A stretch of 64,000 nt of DNA from Luteolibacter rhizosphaerae (GCF_025950095.1 NZ_JAPDDR010000004.1:434001-498000); one strand, 5' to 3'; counted from the stretch's first letter, positions 55,193 to 64,000 are shown. Notes: a model not told the origin generated them from the sequence alone. Numbers and translations: made by a program.

Positions 55193-56319
55193 TCGGATTT
55201 CGACTGGGTATAGCGGCGGATGAAGGACTCCTTGAATTCGAGGAACTTGCCTTCGCTGATGGCCTCCCGCGCATTGGCGACGAGGCGCAGGAAGAAATGC
55301 AGATTATGAAAGGAAAGCAACCGCAAAGCGAGGATTTCCCCGGCACGGAAAAGGTGCCGGATATAGGCTCTGGAGAAGCGTGCGACGTGCGGATGGGAGC
55401 TTTCGCAGAGGGGGCGCTCGTCCCGCTCGAAAATGAGGTTCTTGATATGGATCGGGCCATCAAGCGTGAAGGCCTGACCGTGACGGGCCACGCGGGTGGG
55501 CATCACGCAGTCGAACATATCCACCCCGCGGGCGATCATCTCGAGAATCTGAGGCGGGGTGCCGAGGCCCATGGCATAGCGGGGCTTGTCCTCCGGCAGG
55601 AACGGGACGCTGTGCTCCACGGCTCGCATCATCTCGACCTCCGGCTCGCCGACCGAGACGCCGCCGATCGCGTAGCCATCGAAGCCGAGATCGACGAGCT
55701 CGCGGGCGGAGCGCTCCCGCAGGTCGGCCCAGACCGAGCCCTGCACGATCCCGAAGTGGCGCTGGATACCGTCCCCGCTCCGTGGCTTGTTCGCTTCGGT
55801 CCAGTCCTTGCAACGCTTTGCCCAGCGGGTGGTTAGACCGAGCGATGTCTCCGCATACTTGCGCTCGCAAGGGTAGGGCGGGCACTCGTCGAAGAGCATC
55901 GCGATGTCCGATCCGAGCGCGGCCTGGATCTCCATGCTGAGCTCCGGCGTGAGCATCATGCGGCTACCGTCGAGGTGGTTCTGGAAGCGCACGCCCTCTT
56001 CGGTGATCTTGCGGAGCTTCGCCAGGGACCAGACCTGGAAGCCTCCGGAGTCCGTGAGCATCGGGCGATCCCAAGTGGCGAACTTGTGCAAGCCGCCGAG
56101 GTCCTTGATCAGCTCATGCCCGGGTCTCAGCCAGAGATGATAGGTATTCCCCAGGATGATCTGCGAGCCGAGCATCTCCAGCTCATCCGGATGCAGGGTC
56201 TTCACCGACCCTTGGGTGCCCACCGGCATGAAGATCGGCGTCTCGACGGTCCCGTGGGCCAAGGCCATGCGTCCGCGCCGGGCGGAGCAGGAAGGATCGC
56301 GCGCTAGAACTTCAAACAT
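55189..56319 (-). CDS. tgt: tRNA-guanine transglycosylase with an altered zinc site
   Basis: This encodes 376 aa from ATG 56319. The TIM-barrel active site is complete: TDSGGFQVWSL with the substrate-binding Asp, and DCVMPTRVARHG with the nucleophile Asp. The enzyme swaps G34 for preQ1 (or queuine) in GUN-anticodon tRNAs. The normal zinc block CxCx2C is absent: the equivalent stretch reads C305-E-S-S-H309-P-H311, with His338 at the place of the fourth ligand. His and Cys here could still hold zinc in another arrangement. It starts the tgt-yajC-secDF operon. Confidence 0.94.
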   Translation of the reverse strand: MFEVLARDPSCSARRGRMALAHGTVETPIFMPVGTQGSVKTLHPDELEMLGSQIILGNTYHLWLRPGHELIKDLGGLHKFATWDRPMLTDSGGFQVWSLAKLRKITEEGVRFQNHLDGSRMMLTPELSMEIQAALGSDIAMLFDECPPYPCERKYAETSLGLTTRWAKRCKDWTEANKPRSGDGIQRHFGIVQGSVWADLRERSARELVDLGFDGYAIGGVSVGEPEVEMMRAVEHSVPFLPEDKPRYAMGLGTPPQILEMIARGVDMFDCVMPTRVARHGQAFTLDGPIHIKNLIFERDERPLCESSHPHVARFSRAYIRHLFRAGEILALRLLSFHNLHFFLRLVANAREAISEGKFLEFKESFIRRYTQSKSE

Positions 56320-56739
56320 CGGGGCGCGCGGTTTAGGGGGAAAGACCTCGTTCCGCAAGCCAATCACTCAAGGGTTGGACCCGACGTACATGGAAAGGGC
56401 GCGAACTAGATTCCCCCCGGAGTCAAGGTTCGCGCCCTTTCTGGGTCAGCCCAGTGTTTCCGGCGGCGAATCTTTCGGATCGATCTCCCCCCAGAGGTCA
56501 AATCCATTGTAAGGGATACGCTGCACGGTCTGGCCTGTGCGCAGATGGTTGAGAGCCATCTGCACGGAGCAAGCCTGCCCAAAATATCAGGTTTTGGAAA
56601 GAATTAATTGAGCTTGAGCACCGCCATAAGGGGGTTGGATCGCTCAAAGTGCCGCATTTTCAGTTGTTTGGCGCAATCCAAGGGTGGGGAAATCAGGCCT
56701 TGATTGCCAGCGTCCGCGTGCCTTGTTAGGAACCGGGAC
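56320..56739. other. 420-bp intergenic region with two strong inverted repeats
   Basis: A 14-bp perfect inverted repeat GAAAGGGCGCGAAC/GTTCGCGCCCTTTC (56393-56406 and 56428-56441, 21-nt loop) and an 8-bp one GCAGATGG/CCATCTGC (56541-56548 and 56556-56563) lie here. CTGCACGG is directly repeated around the second (56521 and 56560). The gap should hold the promoter of tgt and that of the next gene; a structured RNA is possible. No protein-coding frame looks real. Confidence 0.5.
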
Positions 56740-57594
56740 ATGAAATTGATCCGTTACGGCGAACCAGGACGAGAGGAACCCGGGATCATTCTCGACGATG
56801 GTCGCCGCCTGGACACGGGCGGGCAGTTCAATGACTACGACGAAGGCTTCTTTGCGCTCGGGGGATTGGAGGCCCTTCAAGCATGGGTAGAGGACGGTTG
56901 CCCGGATGCGGAAGAAATTCCGCCGGACGCTCGGCTCGGGCCTCCGGTCGATCGCCCTTCTAAGATCGTCTGCGTCGGCAAGAACTACCTCGAACATGCC
57001 AAGGAGTTTGGGGAAGGAATTCCGACCGAGCCAGTGCTTTTCATGAAGGCCTCCACTTGTTGGAGCGGTCCCTTCGATGACGTGATCAACCCGCAGGGCG
57101 CGACCAAGCTCGACTACGAGGTCGAGCTCGCTGTCGTCATCGGCAAGACGGCTACCAACGTAGCGGAGGAGCACTCTCTCGATCACGTGGCTGGCTATTC
57201 GGTCTTCTGCGACTACTCCGAGCGCGCTTGGCAAAAGGAACTGGGCGGGCAGTGGACGAAGGGCAAGAGCCATGACACCTTCGGTCCGATGGGGCCATGG
57301 CTGGTGCCCGCCTCCGCCGTGAAGGATCCGCAGGGCCTGCGCCTCTGGTGCAAGGTGAATAACGAGCTGCGCCAGAACGGCTGGACCGGCGACATGATGT
57401 TCGGCGTGCGCCACCTGATCTCCTACATCAGCCGCTTCATGACCCTGCTCCCGGGCGATGTGATCGCCACCGGCACCCCCTCCGGAGTGGGCATGGGGAT
57501 GAAGCCGCCACGCTACCTGGCTCCCGGCGATTGCGTGGAGCTCGGAATCGAGGGAATTGGCGAGATGCGCCAACGGATTGTGGCTGCTTCCTGA
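56740..57594 (+). CDS. Fumarylacetoacetate hydrolase (FAH) family protein
   Basis: This encodes 284 aa from ATG 56740. The C-terminal FAH fold is clear: [37 protein letters not shown] (two of the acidic metal ligands), [10 protein letters not shown] (the third), [10 protein letters not shown] and [13 protein letters not shown]. Family members hydrolyse or isomerise 2-keto-diacid-type compounds, or decarboxylate oxaloacetate, with Mg2+. The exact substrate cannot be told from sequence. It lies 106 bp before purH on the same strand. Confidence 0.9.
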   Translation: MKLIRYGEPGREEPGIILDDGRRLDTGGQFNDYDEGFFALGGLEALQAWVEDGCPDAEEIPPDARLGPPVDRPSKIVCVGKNYLEHAKEFGEGIPTEPVLFMKASTCWSGPFDDVINPQGATKLDYEVELAVVIGKTATNVAEEHSLDHVAGYSVFCDYSERAWQKELGGQWTKGKSHDTFGPMGPWLVPASAVKDPQGLRLWCKVNNELRQNGWTGDMMFGVRHLISYISRFMTLLPGDVIATGTPSGVGMGMKPPRYLAPGDCVELGIEGIGEMRQRIVAAS

Positions 57595-57700
57595 AGTTTT
57601 CCGGCGGCTCGCTTCCCCTCACGACCGCAATCCGCACTTGCCGACTGCCGTCCCCGCGGATTACGCGGGGCGGGTCGCCCATCCCGAAACCAATCATCCG

Positions 57701-59242
57701 ATGCCAATCGCACGCGCCCTGCTTTCCGTTTCCGACAAGTCCGGCCTGGCCGAGTTTGCCAAGCAGCTTCACGAGCAGGGGGTGGAACTCCTCTCGACCG
57801 GTGGCACCGCCAAGGCCCTGCGTGAAGCGGGTCTCCCGGTGATGGACGTTTCCGAATTCACCGGCGCTCCGGAACTTTTCGAAGGCCGGGTGAAGACGCT
57901 CCACCCGAAGGTCCACGGCGGCCTGCTGCATAAGCGCGATGACAAGGAGCACTTGGCCCAAGCCAAGGAGCACAACATCCCGCCGATCGATCTGGTGGTG
58001 GTGAATCTCTATCCCTTCGAGCAGACGGTCGCCCGTCCGGACGTGACGCTCGCGGATGCGATTGAGAACATCGATATCGGCGGCCCTTCCATGCTGCGCA
58101 GCGCGGCCAAGAACTACGCCAGCGTGACCGTGGTCACCGACCCGGCGGACTATGCGCGCGTGATCGAGGAGATGAAGGAGCACGGTGGCAACACGACCAT
58201 CGGCTTCCGCGAGCAACTGGCCGTGAAGGTCTTCCTTCGCACCTCGCAGTATGATGCGGCGATCTCCAATTACCTCGGCCAGTGTGGCCAGGGCTCCCGC
58301 TCGAACTTCATCGTCAGCCTGCCACTGGAGATGGAACTCCGCTACGGTGACAACCCGCACCAGAAGTCCGCGCTCTATGGCGACTTCAAGAGCTGCTTCT
58401 CCCAACTGCAGGGTAAGGAGCTGAGCTACACCAACATTCTCGATATCGAAGCAGCCGCGGACCTGATCCTGGACTTCGTGCGCCCGACCATCGGTATCCT
58501 CAAGCACACCAACCCCTGTGGCGTCGGCCAAGATGACGACGATCTGCGCGTGGCTTGGCAAAAGGCCTTCGAGACCGACCGTCAGGCTCCCTTCGGTGGT
58601 GTGATCGTCTGCAACCGCCCGCTCACGGAAGGCGTGGCACGGATCATCTCCGAAATCTTCACTGACGTGATCATCGCTCCGGACTACGAACCGGAGGCCC
58701 GTGCGGTGCTTCAGAAAAAGAAGAACCTGCGGATCATGAAGATGAACGACGCCTATCTCGTGGCGAAGCGCGCTCCGGTGATCCGCTCCTGTCCGGGAGG
58801 CCTGATGGTCATGGATCGCGACCACACCGCGCTCGGTCTCGATAACCTTGAAGCCAAGGTGGTGACCAAGCGTCCGCCGACGGAGGAGGAAATGCGCGCC
58901 ATGCGCTTTGCCTGGCGCGTGGTGAAGCACGTGAAGTCGAACGCCATCGTTTACGCCAAGTCCGACCGCACCCTCGGCATCGGAGCCGGCCAGATGAGCC
59001 GGGTCGATAGTTCGCGCATCGCGGTGTGGAAGGCGAAGGAAGCAGGGCTCGAGCTCAAAGGTTCGGTGATCGCTTCGGACGCCATGTTCCCCTTCGCGGA
59101 TGGTCTTCAGGCCGCGATCGAAGCGGGTGCCACGGCTTGCATCCAGCCCGGCGGCTCGATGCGCGACGAGGAAGTCATCGCCGCCGCGGATGCCGCGGGT
59201 CTCGCGATGATCTTCACCGGTCACCGTCACTTCAGGCACTAG
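57701..59242 (+). CDS. purH: Bifunctional AICAR formyltransferase / IMP cyclohydrolase
   Basis: This encodes 513 aa from ATG 57701. The N-terminal IMP cyclohydrolase ([49 protein letters not shown]) is followed by the AICAR transformylase ([52 protein letters not shown]). It does the last two steps of purine synthesis and uses 10-formyl-THF, joining the folate theme with metF and gcvP. A CTCCTCCG/CGGAGGAG stem (59272-59297) follows, without a T-run. Confidence 0.97.
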   Translation: MPIARALLSVSDKSGLAEFAKQLHEQGVELLSTGGTAKALREAGLPVMDVSEFTGAPELFEGRVKTLHPKVHGGLLHKRDDKEHLAQAKEHNIPPIDLVVVNLYPFEQTVARPDVTLADAIENIDIGGPSMLRSAAKNYASVTVVTDPADYARVIEEMKEHGGNTTIGFREQLAVKVFLRTSQYDAAISNYLGQCGQGSRSNFIVSLPLEMELRYGDNPHQKSALYGDFKSCFSQLQGKELSYTNILDIEAAADLILDFVRPTIGILKHTNPCGVGQDDDDLRVAWQKAFETDRQAPFGGVIVCNRPLTEGVARIISEIFTDVIIAPDYEPEARAVLQKKKNLRIMKMNDAYLVAKRAPVIRSCPGGLMVMDRDHTALGLDNLEAKVVTKRPPTEEEMRAMRFAWRVVKHVKSNAIVYAKSDRTLGIGAGQMSRVDSSRIAVWKAKEAGLELKGSVIASDAMFPFADGLQAAIEAGATACIQPGGSMRDEEVIAAADAAGLAMIFTGHRHFRH

Positions 59243-59322
59243 GATCCGCAGGCTGATCTCCCTGCTGCTAACTCCTCCGTCGCACCGGTCGGAGGAGAGA
59301 TATACTTTCACTATCCATCTCA

Positions 59323-59332
59323 CGTGATCACG
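59323..59332. promoter_or_regulatory. Palindrome CGTGATCACG upstream of the NERD gene
   Basis: It lies 37 bp before the GTG start at 59370 and 17 bp after a TATACT hexamer (59301-59306). It shares its core with the palindrome at 9826-9837 and the near-palindrome at 5444-5457. Confidence 0.4.
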
Positions 59333-59369
59333 GCATGTCCGTGGAGGTTGTGGGTGTTAGAGTGGGAGC

Positions 59370-60155
59370 GTGATCCTATTCGCCGCTTTCGCGATCGTGA
59401 TCCTGATGGTGGCCACCAGCCTCGTCGGGGTTCTGGTCGGGCTGCGCCCGCGAAGATCAAAAGGTGAAGACGGAGAACTGTATGTGGCCAGGGATCTGAG
59501 GGATCTTGATCCTTTCGCCTACCGGGTCTTCCACGATCTTTATCTACCCCGGCCGGATGGGAGAGGGACGACCCAGGTCGACCACATCGTGGTGTCCCGT
59601 TTCGGCATCTTCGTGATCGAGACGAAGAACTATGCCGGTTGGATTTTCGGTGGTGCCCGTCAGAAGATGTGGACCCAATCGATCTTCGGCCGGAATACCC
59701 AGTTTCCGAACCCGCTGCACCAGAATCACCTGCACGTTCTGGCCTTGCAGGGTTTTCTGGGATTGCCGCTGCGAAACTTCCATTCGATCGTCTTTTTCTT
59801 GGATGGCGATTTCCGAACGGAGATGCCGGAGAATGTCTTGTGCAGCGACCTCTGCGGGTGGATCGGAGCGCGGCAGATGCCGCTGATGTCGGAGGAATTG
59901 CTCCGGGATACCGTGCGCAAAGTGGAGGAACTCGTGAGAGTGACCAACCGTGGCTCGGCCAAGGTTATCCATATGGAAGGGCTCAAGGCGATCCACTTGC
60001 CCGCGGAGCAGCCGATGGTCGTGCAACTGCACATCGCGGGAAATGGACAGGTGGTTCAGCCGCCGCCGCTTCCCCAGTCTCCTTGGGGACCTTCCCAGCA
60101 GAGAGGCGAGCTAGGGCTGGCTGTCGCGGAGCGTGCTCCGGTGTCGGCGGGATGA
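59370..60155 (+). CDS. Membrane-anchored NERD-domain (nuclease-related) protein
   Basis: This encodes 261 aa from GTG 59370. One N-terminal helix (ILFAAFAIVILMVATSLVGVLVGL) is followed by a NERD domain: KGEDGELYVARDL, TQVDHIVVSRFGIFVIETKNYAGWIFG. The Asp of VDHIVV and the E-x-K of IETKNY match the restriction-endonuclease-like active site. The end is Pro/Gln-rich. NERD proteins are thought to act on nucleic acids or in DNA-stress processes, but the role is not well fixed. It starts right after a conserved palindrome. Confidence 0.85.
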   Translation: MILFAAFAIVILMVATSLVGVLVGLRPRRSKGEDGELYVARDLRDLDPFAYRVFHDLYLPRPDGRGTTQVDHIVVSRFGIFVIETKNYAGWIFGGARQKMWTQSIFGRNTQFPNPLHQNHLHVLALQGFLGLPLRNFHSIVFFLDGDFRTEMPENVLCSDLCGWIGARQMPLMSEELLRDTVRKVEELVRVTNRGSAKVIHMEGLKAIHLPAEQPMVVQLHIAGNGQVVQPPPLPQSPWGPSQQRGELGLAVAERAPVSAG

Positions 60156-60219
60156 TCCGATTCTCGGAGTTCCGGATTTTTTCAGTGCGACCGGCAGGGT
60201 GCGGCGTTATGGCAGCGCC

Positions 60220-60963
60220 ATGCTTCTCGGGGTCAATATCGATCACGTCGCCACGCTGCGGCAGGCGCGCTACGCTCTGCTGCCGGATTCGCCGAATGCC
60301 GAGCCTTCGCCCTTGCAGGCAGCGCTCGATGCACAGGCGGGAGGGGCGGACTCCATCACGATCCACGTGCGGGCGGATCGCCGCCACATGCAGGACCGGG
60401 ATGCCTTTGAAATCCGCCAAGGCTGTCCGCTGCCCCTAAACTTGGAAATGGGTGTGACAGCGGAGATGACGGAGCTTGCTCTCCAGTTGAAGCCGGAATT
60501 CGCCTGCTTGGTGCCGGAGACTCGCGAGGAGGTTACAACCGAGGGTGGTCTGGATGTTGCCGGCCGCTTGTCGGAGGTGAAGGCCTGCGTGGCCACGCTG
60601 CAGCAGAACGGTATTCGCGTGTCCCTCTTCATCGATCCGGACCTGCATCAGATCGAGGCTGCGGCGGCCACCGGGGCGGAGATGGTCGAGCTGCATACCG
60701 GTTGCTTTGCTAACGCGACAGGGGCGGCGCTTGAGTCCGAAATCGCCCGCCTGAAGGCGGGCGCGATCGCCGGTCAGGTGGCCGGGATCCAAGTAAACGC
60801 GGGGCACGGAATCAATTACCTGAACCTGCGTCTGCTGGATGCGGTCCCGCATCTCACCGAGCTGAACATCGGGCACAGCATCGTTTCGCGGGCCATGCGG
60901 GTGGGATTCACCCAGGCGGTGGCGGAAATGAAGGCGCTGATGGCCGTCTATCCGGAGTCCTAG
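60220..60963 (+). CDS. pdxJ: Pyridoxine 5'-phosphate synthase
   Basis: This encodes 247 aa from ATG 60220. PdxJ motifs are complete: GVNIDHVATLRQAR, GGADSITIHVRADRRHMQDRD, NLEMGVTAEM, ELHTGCFAN, VNAGHGINYLN and ELNIGHSIVSRA. It joins 1-deoxyxylulose 5-phosphate and 3-amino-2-oxopropyl phosphate into PNP, the precursor of PLP. PLP is used by GcvP and by the aminotransferase domain of the PKS-NRPS. Its stop overlaps the stop of the opposite gene in a CTAG. Confidence 0.97.
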   Translation: MLLGVNIDHVATLRQARYALLPDSPNAEPSPLQAALDAQAGGADSITIHVRADRRHMQDRDAFEIRQGCPLPLNLEMGVTAEMTELALQLKPEFACLVPETREEVTTEGGLDVAGRLSEVKACVATLQQNGIRVSLFIDPDLHQIEAAAATGAEMVELHTGCFANATGAALESEIARLKAGAIAGQVAGIQVNAGHGINYLNLRLLDAVPHLTELNIGHSIVSRAMRVGFTQAVAEMKALMAVYPES

Positions 60964-61589
60964 ATCTCCTCGGATTCGTAGATGGTCCGACCGGGGGCTG
61001 CTGCCAGCGCGCTTTCGAGCAGTCTCGCGGCTATTCGGGAGGCTTGGATCACCCGGTAGCGCCGCGGAACGAGCGGGCGGAGACCTTCGAGCAGGCTGAC
61101 GGAGAATCTTTCCATCGGACGGGACTCGGAACGCAGTCCGCCGATCACGGAGGGCCGCAGGATGGTCAGGGAAGGGTAGCCGATAGCTTCAAGGTCGCGT
61201 TCGGTTTCTCCCTTGGTCCGGAGGTAGAAGCTGCTGGAGCTGGCTTTGGCCCCGATGGATGAAGTGAGGGCGTAGCTGCGTGCGCCCTGTTCCCGGCAGA
61301 ACTTGGCGATGAGGAGGGGGAGTTCGTGGTCGACTTCGCGGAAGGCCGCCTGCGAGCCTGCTTTCCGGATCGTGGTGCCGAGCGCACAGATCACGGCATC
61401 CGCGCGCCACCAAGACTCGCCTCCGGTGAGGTGCTTCATTTCCGTCACGGGATTCTCAAAATGGGGGTGGGGGGCTAGGGCTCGACGGGTCGGAGCGATC
61501 ACCCGGGACACCCGCGGATCCGCTAGGGCAAGCTTAAGAACTTCACTTCCGACAAGCCCTGTCGCTCCAGCTAGAAGGATAATCGCCAT
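60960..61589 (-). CDS. NAD(P)H-binding short epimerase-like protein
   Basis: This encodes 209 aa. The N-terminal Rossmann loop LLAGATGLVGSEV, followed by ICALGTTIRKAGS and YALTSSIGAKASSSSFYLRTKGETERDL, gives the S-x(n)-Y-x3-K catalytic pattern of an extended-SDR enzyme. The protein is short, without the usual C-terminal substrate domain, like HTATIP2/NAD(P)H-binding family proteins. It likely reduces or oxidises a small substrate, or acts as an NADPH sensor. It converges with pdxJ and overlaps it by 4 bp. Confidence 0.85.
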   Translation of the reverse strand: MAIILLAGATGLVGSEVLKLALADPRVSRVIAPTRRALAPHPHFENPVTEMKHLTGGESWWRADAVICALGTTIRKAGSQAAFREVDHELPLLIAKFCREQGARSYALTSSIGAKASSSSFYLRTKGETERDLEAIGYPSLTILRPSVIGGLRSESRPMERFSVSLLEGLRPLVPRRYRVIQASRIAARLLESALAAAPGRTIYESEEI

Positions 61590-61671
61590 TGTGAATAATT
61601 CCGTGTTTTTTACTGCTAATATCTAAAAATCAAATGAATGAATATGTGAACAACTTGCGAACAAGTTCGAT

Positions 61672-62466
61672 TCAATCAATCGATTCAATCGATCGATTGC
61701 GTCGTTTGAAGAGAAGCGTCTGACGGTAGCCTGCGGAGCGGGCCCAAGCAATGGCTTGGGGGAAATCGCGGGCGACTTCGGTGGGAGCGTGGGAGTCGGA
61801 GGAGATGACGAGAGGCACCCCTGCCTGATGCGCCAGTTTCAGGAAGCGGGGGTGGGGGTAGGCTTCGGCGCAGGGCTTGTGCCAGCCGGCTGTGTTCAGT
61901 TCGATGGCGCAGCCGGACGCGGCGATGGCGGCGATGGCGGGTTCGTAGAAGCGGTCGAGATCCCCGGCGGGCCGGTGGGAGAACTTCTTCACGAGGTCCG
62001 GATGGCCGAGGATGTCGAAGAGGCGGCTGCGGGCCATGTCGGCATAGGCCTCCCAGTAGAGGGTCCAGACTTGGTCGACATCGGACTCCGCCCAGCGGCC
62101 GAGCCATTTGGGATTATCGAAGTCCCAGGTGCCGAGGTAGTGGACCGAGCCGATCAGGTAGTCCCAAGGGTAGCGCCCGGAGAGTTCCTCGATCCAGGAT
62201 TCGCAGCCGGGGAGCCAGTCACACTCCATGCCGGCGCGGATCGGAAGGGTGCCGGCGGCGGCGCGAGCGCGGTCGATCCACTCGAAATACTCCGGGAGCT
62301 CGGATTCGAGCATCCGCCAGTCATCGAAGGGCTCGGGGCGGGCCGGAGCGTGGTCGGAGATGCCGTACTCCGTGAGGCCCGCAGCGATGGCGGCGGCGAC
62401 GTATTCTTCCGGGTTGCCGGTGGCGTGGCGGCAGAGCGGGGTGTGGGTGTGGTAGTCAGCAGGCAC
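61672..62466 (-). CDS. PHP-domain histidinol-phosphatase-like hydrolase
   Basis: This encodes 264 aa. The PHP metal site is visible: DYHTHTPLCRHATG at the N-terminus, GISDHAP, the Glu of AGMECDWLPG, LIGSVHYLG, ILGHPDLVKKF, and SSDSHAP near the end. The pattern fits the HisK/HisJ type of histidinol phosphatase (last phosphatase step of histidine synthesis), though other phosphoesters are possible. No other his gene is near. The end of the gene and the bases after it are made of repeated ATCGATT units (about 61670-61700). Confidence 0.88.
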   Translation of the reverse strand: MPADYHTHTPLCRHATGNPEEYVAAAIAAGLTEYGISDHAPARPEPFDDWRMLESELPEYFEWIDRARAAAGTLPIRAGMECDWLPGCESWIEELSGRYPWDYLIGSVHYLGTWDFDNPKWLGRWAESDVDQVWTLYWEAYADMARSRLFDILGHPDLVKKFSHRPAGDLDRFYEPAIAAIAASGCAIELNTAGWHKPCAEAYPHPRFLKLAHQAGVPLVISSDSHAPTEVARDFPQAIAWARSAGYRQTLLFKRRNRSIESID

Positions 62467-62548
62467 AACCGGGCGGGGTTTCGGGTTGCTTGATTTTCGT
62501 TAGGGATACTAGAGTGCGGGACACGCGCAAGCACCGCCGGGATTTCCG

Positions 62549-63631
62549 ATGTCGACCAGCCCTTTTCCAGGTACCAATCCGTTCACCGAGTATCAGATCC
62601 AGAAGCTGCGGGCTCATCCGAAGCGTGTCGTTTTCACCGAGGGTGAAGACCTGCGGGTGCTGAGGGCGGCGCAGCGGCTGGTGGATGCGGAGGCGGCCGT
62701 GCCGGTCCTGCTCGGGAACCGCGATGCAATCCGCGGGCTGGCTGCCGAGAACGGCGTGAGCCTGAAATTCGTGAACGTGATCGAGCCGGCGAAGTCCTCG
62801 GATTTCGGGCTCTTCTGCCAACGCTTCGCCAAGGTGGAGCGCTACCGCAAGCTGAGCGCGGCGGACCCGGCGGACGTGGTCTCGCGCCCGCATTACTTCG
62901 GTGCGATGATGGTCCAGTATGGTCAGGCGGACGCCTTGGTGGGCGGCAACCAGACCCTGCCGGCATCGCTCTTCCGCGCCCTGCTTCACACCATCCAACC
63001 CCTTCCGACGGTGCCGAAGATGTTCGGCATGATGGTGCTGGTCGCCCCGCACCTGCAGCACTTCGGTGAGAACGGTATCCTTTTCCTGGCGGATTGCGGC
63101 CTGATCCCGCAGCCGAGCGTCGAGCAGCTCGCTGCCATCACGCTGGAAACGGGTAAGCTGGCGAAGCACTTCCTAGGCCGCGAGCCGCGGATCGCGCTGC
63201 TGAGTCACTCGACCAAGGGGTCCGCCGGAACCGAGGAGGCCCGCAAGATGGCGGCCGCCACCGCGCTGGCGGTGGAGAAGGCGAAAGAGGCCTATCTGGA
63301 TTTCTCGATCATCGGTGAAGTGCAGGCGGACGTGGCGCTGGATCCGGCCGCGGCGGAGATCAAACTGCCGAACGCCGAGAAGCGGGAGGCCGCGGACGTG
63401 CTGGTCTTCCCGAACCTCGATGCCGCACACATTTCCCTGAAGCTGCTCCAGCACTGCGCCGGGGCAATCAACTACGGCCAGATCCTGGCCGGGCTGGCGC
63501 GGCCCTGCGCGCAGGTCCCGCGGACCGCGAGCGAGGAAACCATCTTCGGCACGGCGGCAGCGGTGGCCGTGGAGGCGATCAAGTATCACCAGCTCTACCC
63601 CGATGGCGAGGTGGAGGGGGCGACGCTCTGA
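62549..63631 (+). CDS. pta: Phosphate acetyltransferase (Pta)
   Basis: This encodes 360 aa, the catalytic Pta domain alone without the long N-terminal part of E. coli Pta. Signatures include RVVFTEGEDLRVLRAAQRLVD, HYFGAMMVQYGQADALVGG, FLADCGLIPQPS, IALLSHSTKGSA, GEVQADVALDP, and ADVLVFPNLDAAH...YGQILAGLARP. It interconverts acetyl-CoA and acetyl phosphate. A malic-enzyme or PduL-type role can be excluded by the motifs. No acetate kinase gene is in the window. Confidence 0.94.
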   Translation: MSTSPFPGTNPFTEYQIQKLRAHPKRVVFTEGEDLRVLRAAQRLVDAEAAVPVLLGNRDAIRGLAAENGVSLKFVNVIEPAKSSDFGLFCQRFAKVERYRKLSAADPADVVSRPHYFGAMMVQYGQADALVGGNQTLPASLFRALLHTIQPLPTVPKMFGMMVLVAPHLQHFGENGILFLADCGLIPQPSVEQLAAITLETGKLAKHFLGREPRIALLSHSTKGSAGTEEARKMAAATALAVEKAKEAYLDFSIIGEVQADVALDPAAAEIKLPNAEKREAADVLVFPNLDAAHISLKLLQHCAGAINYGQILAGLARPCAQVPRTASEETIFGTAAAVAVEAIKYHQLYPDGEVEGATL

Positions 63632-63832
63632 TCCCGGACGGATTTGCCATGAGCCGTTTCCCTGCGAAATCGGCCTGCCGGGACCGGATGGCGAAATTGC
63701 CATGAGCGGGGTTCACCTCATCCCTGCATCGAAGGAATCGTGCGGGATGCCCGGTGGCATGAAACGCGCTTGAACCCGCCCCCGCTGCCCATCATGTTCC
63801 CGCCCCCCGGCCCGGGGGGCCTTTCCGCTTCA

Positions 63833-64000
63833 ATGTCCTCTTTTATCCAGATCCCCGAAGACGCACCCTTTTCCGCCGAACAGCGCGTTTGGCTCGGACA
63901 ATTCCTTTCCAATCTTCTGGCTGGCGCCGCCACCTCCGCTGCTGCGGCTCCGGCAGGCCCGGCGGTCCCGGTGACCATCATCTGGGGTTCCCAGACCGGA
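63833..64000 (+). CDS. N-terminal fragment of a sulfite reductase flavoprotein alpha subunit (CysJ-like)
   Basis: The frame starts at ATG 63833 and is open to the right edge (56 codons). It reads PEDAPFSAEQRVWLGQFLSNLLAG, a Pro/Ala linker, then VPVTIIWGSQTG, the beginning of the flavodoxin FMN-binding loop. This is the start of CysJ-like diflavin reductases that feed electrons to sulfite reductase. The rest lies outside the window, so the assignment is from the opening only. Confidence 0.72.
   Translation, partial: MSSFIQIPEDAPFSAEQRVWLGQFLSNLLAGAATSAAAAPAGPAVPVTIIWGSQTG

Noticed and set aside
59272-59297. CTCCTCCG/CGGAGGAG hairpin as a purH terminator
   Set aside because: The stem is fair but no T-run follows on either side, so it is noted only with purH.
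61670-61700. Repeated ATCGATT units near the end of the PHP gene as an attachment site or replication origin box
   Set aside because: The stretch is short low-complexity sequence partly inside the coding end, with no integrase, no tRNA and no DnaA boxes.
63632-63832. Repeated ATTGCCATGAGC words before the sulfite reductase gene as an operator
   Set aside because: The two copies are imperfect in their flanks and could be chance in a 200-bp gap; too weak to call.

Overview
This is a gene-dense, GC-rich bacterial chromosome segment with little space between genes. The best guess at the host is a member of the Verrucomicrobia (Luteolibacter/Haloferula-like). The clues are two secreted proteins ending in a VPEPST / hydrophobic / RRRR sorting tail, a fused SecDF behind tgt-yajC, many small secreted proteins of no known family, and several ATGA-coupled operons. 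No rRNA, tRNA, CRISPR array, prophage or intact insertion sequence was found.

Left part (1-9.7 kb). The window opens with the end of a membrane metallopeptidase gene. It continues with a secreted protein, a UvrD/Rep helicase, a methyltransferase gene broken by five tandem copies of a 13-bp unit, a PQQ-type sugar dehydrogenase, three co-directional secreted proteins of unknown role, a GH43 glycosidase with a strong terminator, and a PEP-CTERM protein.

10.0-14.3 kb. A tight five-gene operon encodes a haem-oxygenase-like diiron protein, a small lipoprotein, a fatty-acid desaturase, a BtaA-like aminocarboxypropyl transferase and a GNAT-like protein. Three of its four junctions are ATGA overlaps. 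It looks like an uncharacterised lipid or amino-lipid pathway. A second PEP-CTERM gene follows on the other strand.

15.4-30.1 kb (minus strand). This is a three-gene NRPS/PKS assembly line: A-PCP, then KS-AT-ACP-aminotransferase-C-A(MT)-PCP, then C-A-PCP-TE. The domain order predicts a small peptide carrying a beta-amino (probably 3,4-diamino) acid, an N-methylated small residue (Gly-like code) and a Val-like residue.

30.4-38.4 kb. An exopolysaccharide operon follows: beta-barrel protein, Wza-like export protein, Wzc-like ATPase whose Walker A lysine is Arg, initiating sugar transferase and flippase. A secreted FN3 protein comes next.

38.5-64 kb. This part is mostly housekeeping: gcvP, a MutT/MTH1-like Nudix enzyme, ftsY, infA, scpA, metF, tgt-yajC-secDF, purH, pdxJ, a PHP phosphatase, pta and the start of a sulfite reductase flavoprotein. 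Among them lie an L,D-transpeptidase fused to a phosphoserine-phosphatase-like domain coupled to a lone ketosynthase, an AsmA-like protein, an EF-hand protein, an outer membrane protein, a NERD protein and an orphan HTH protein. Protein assignments rest on motif reading without database searches.
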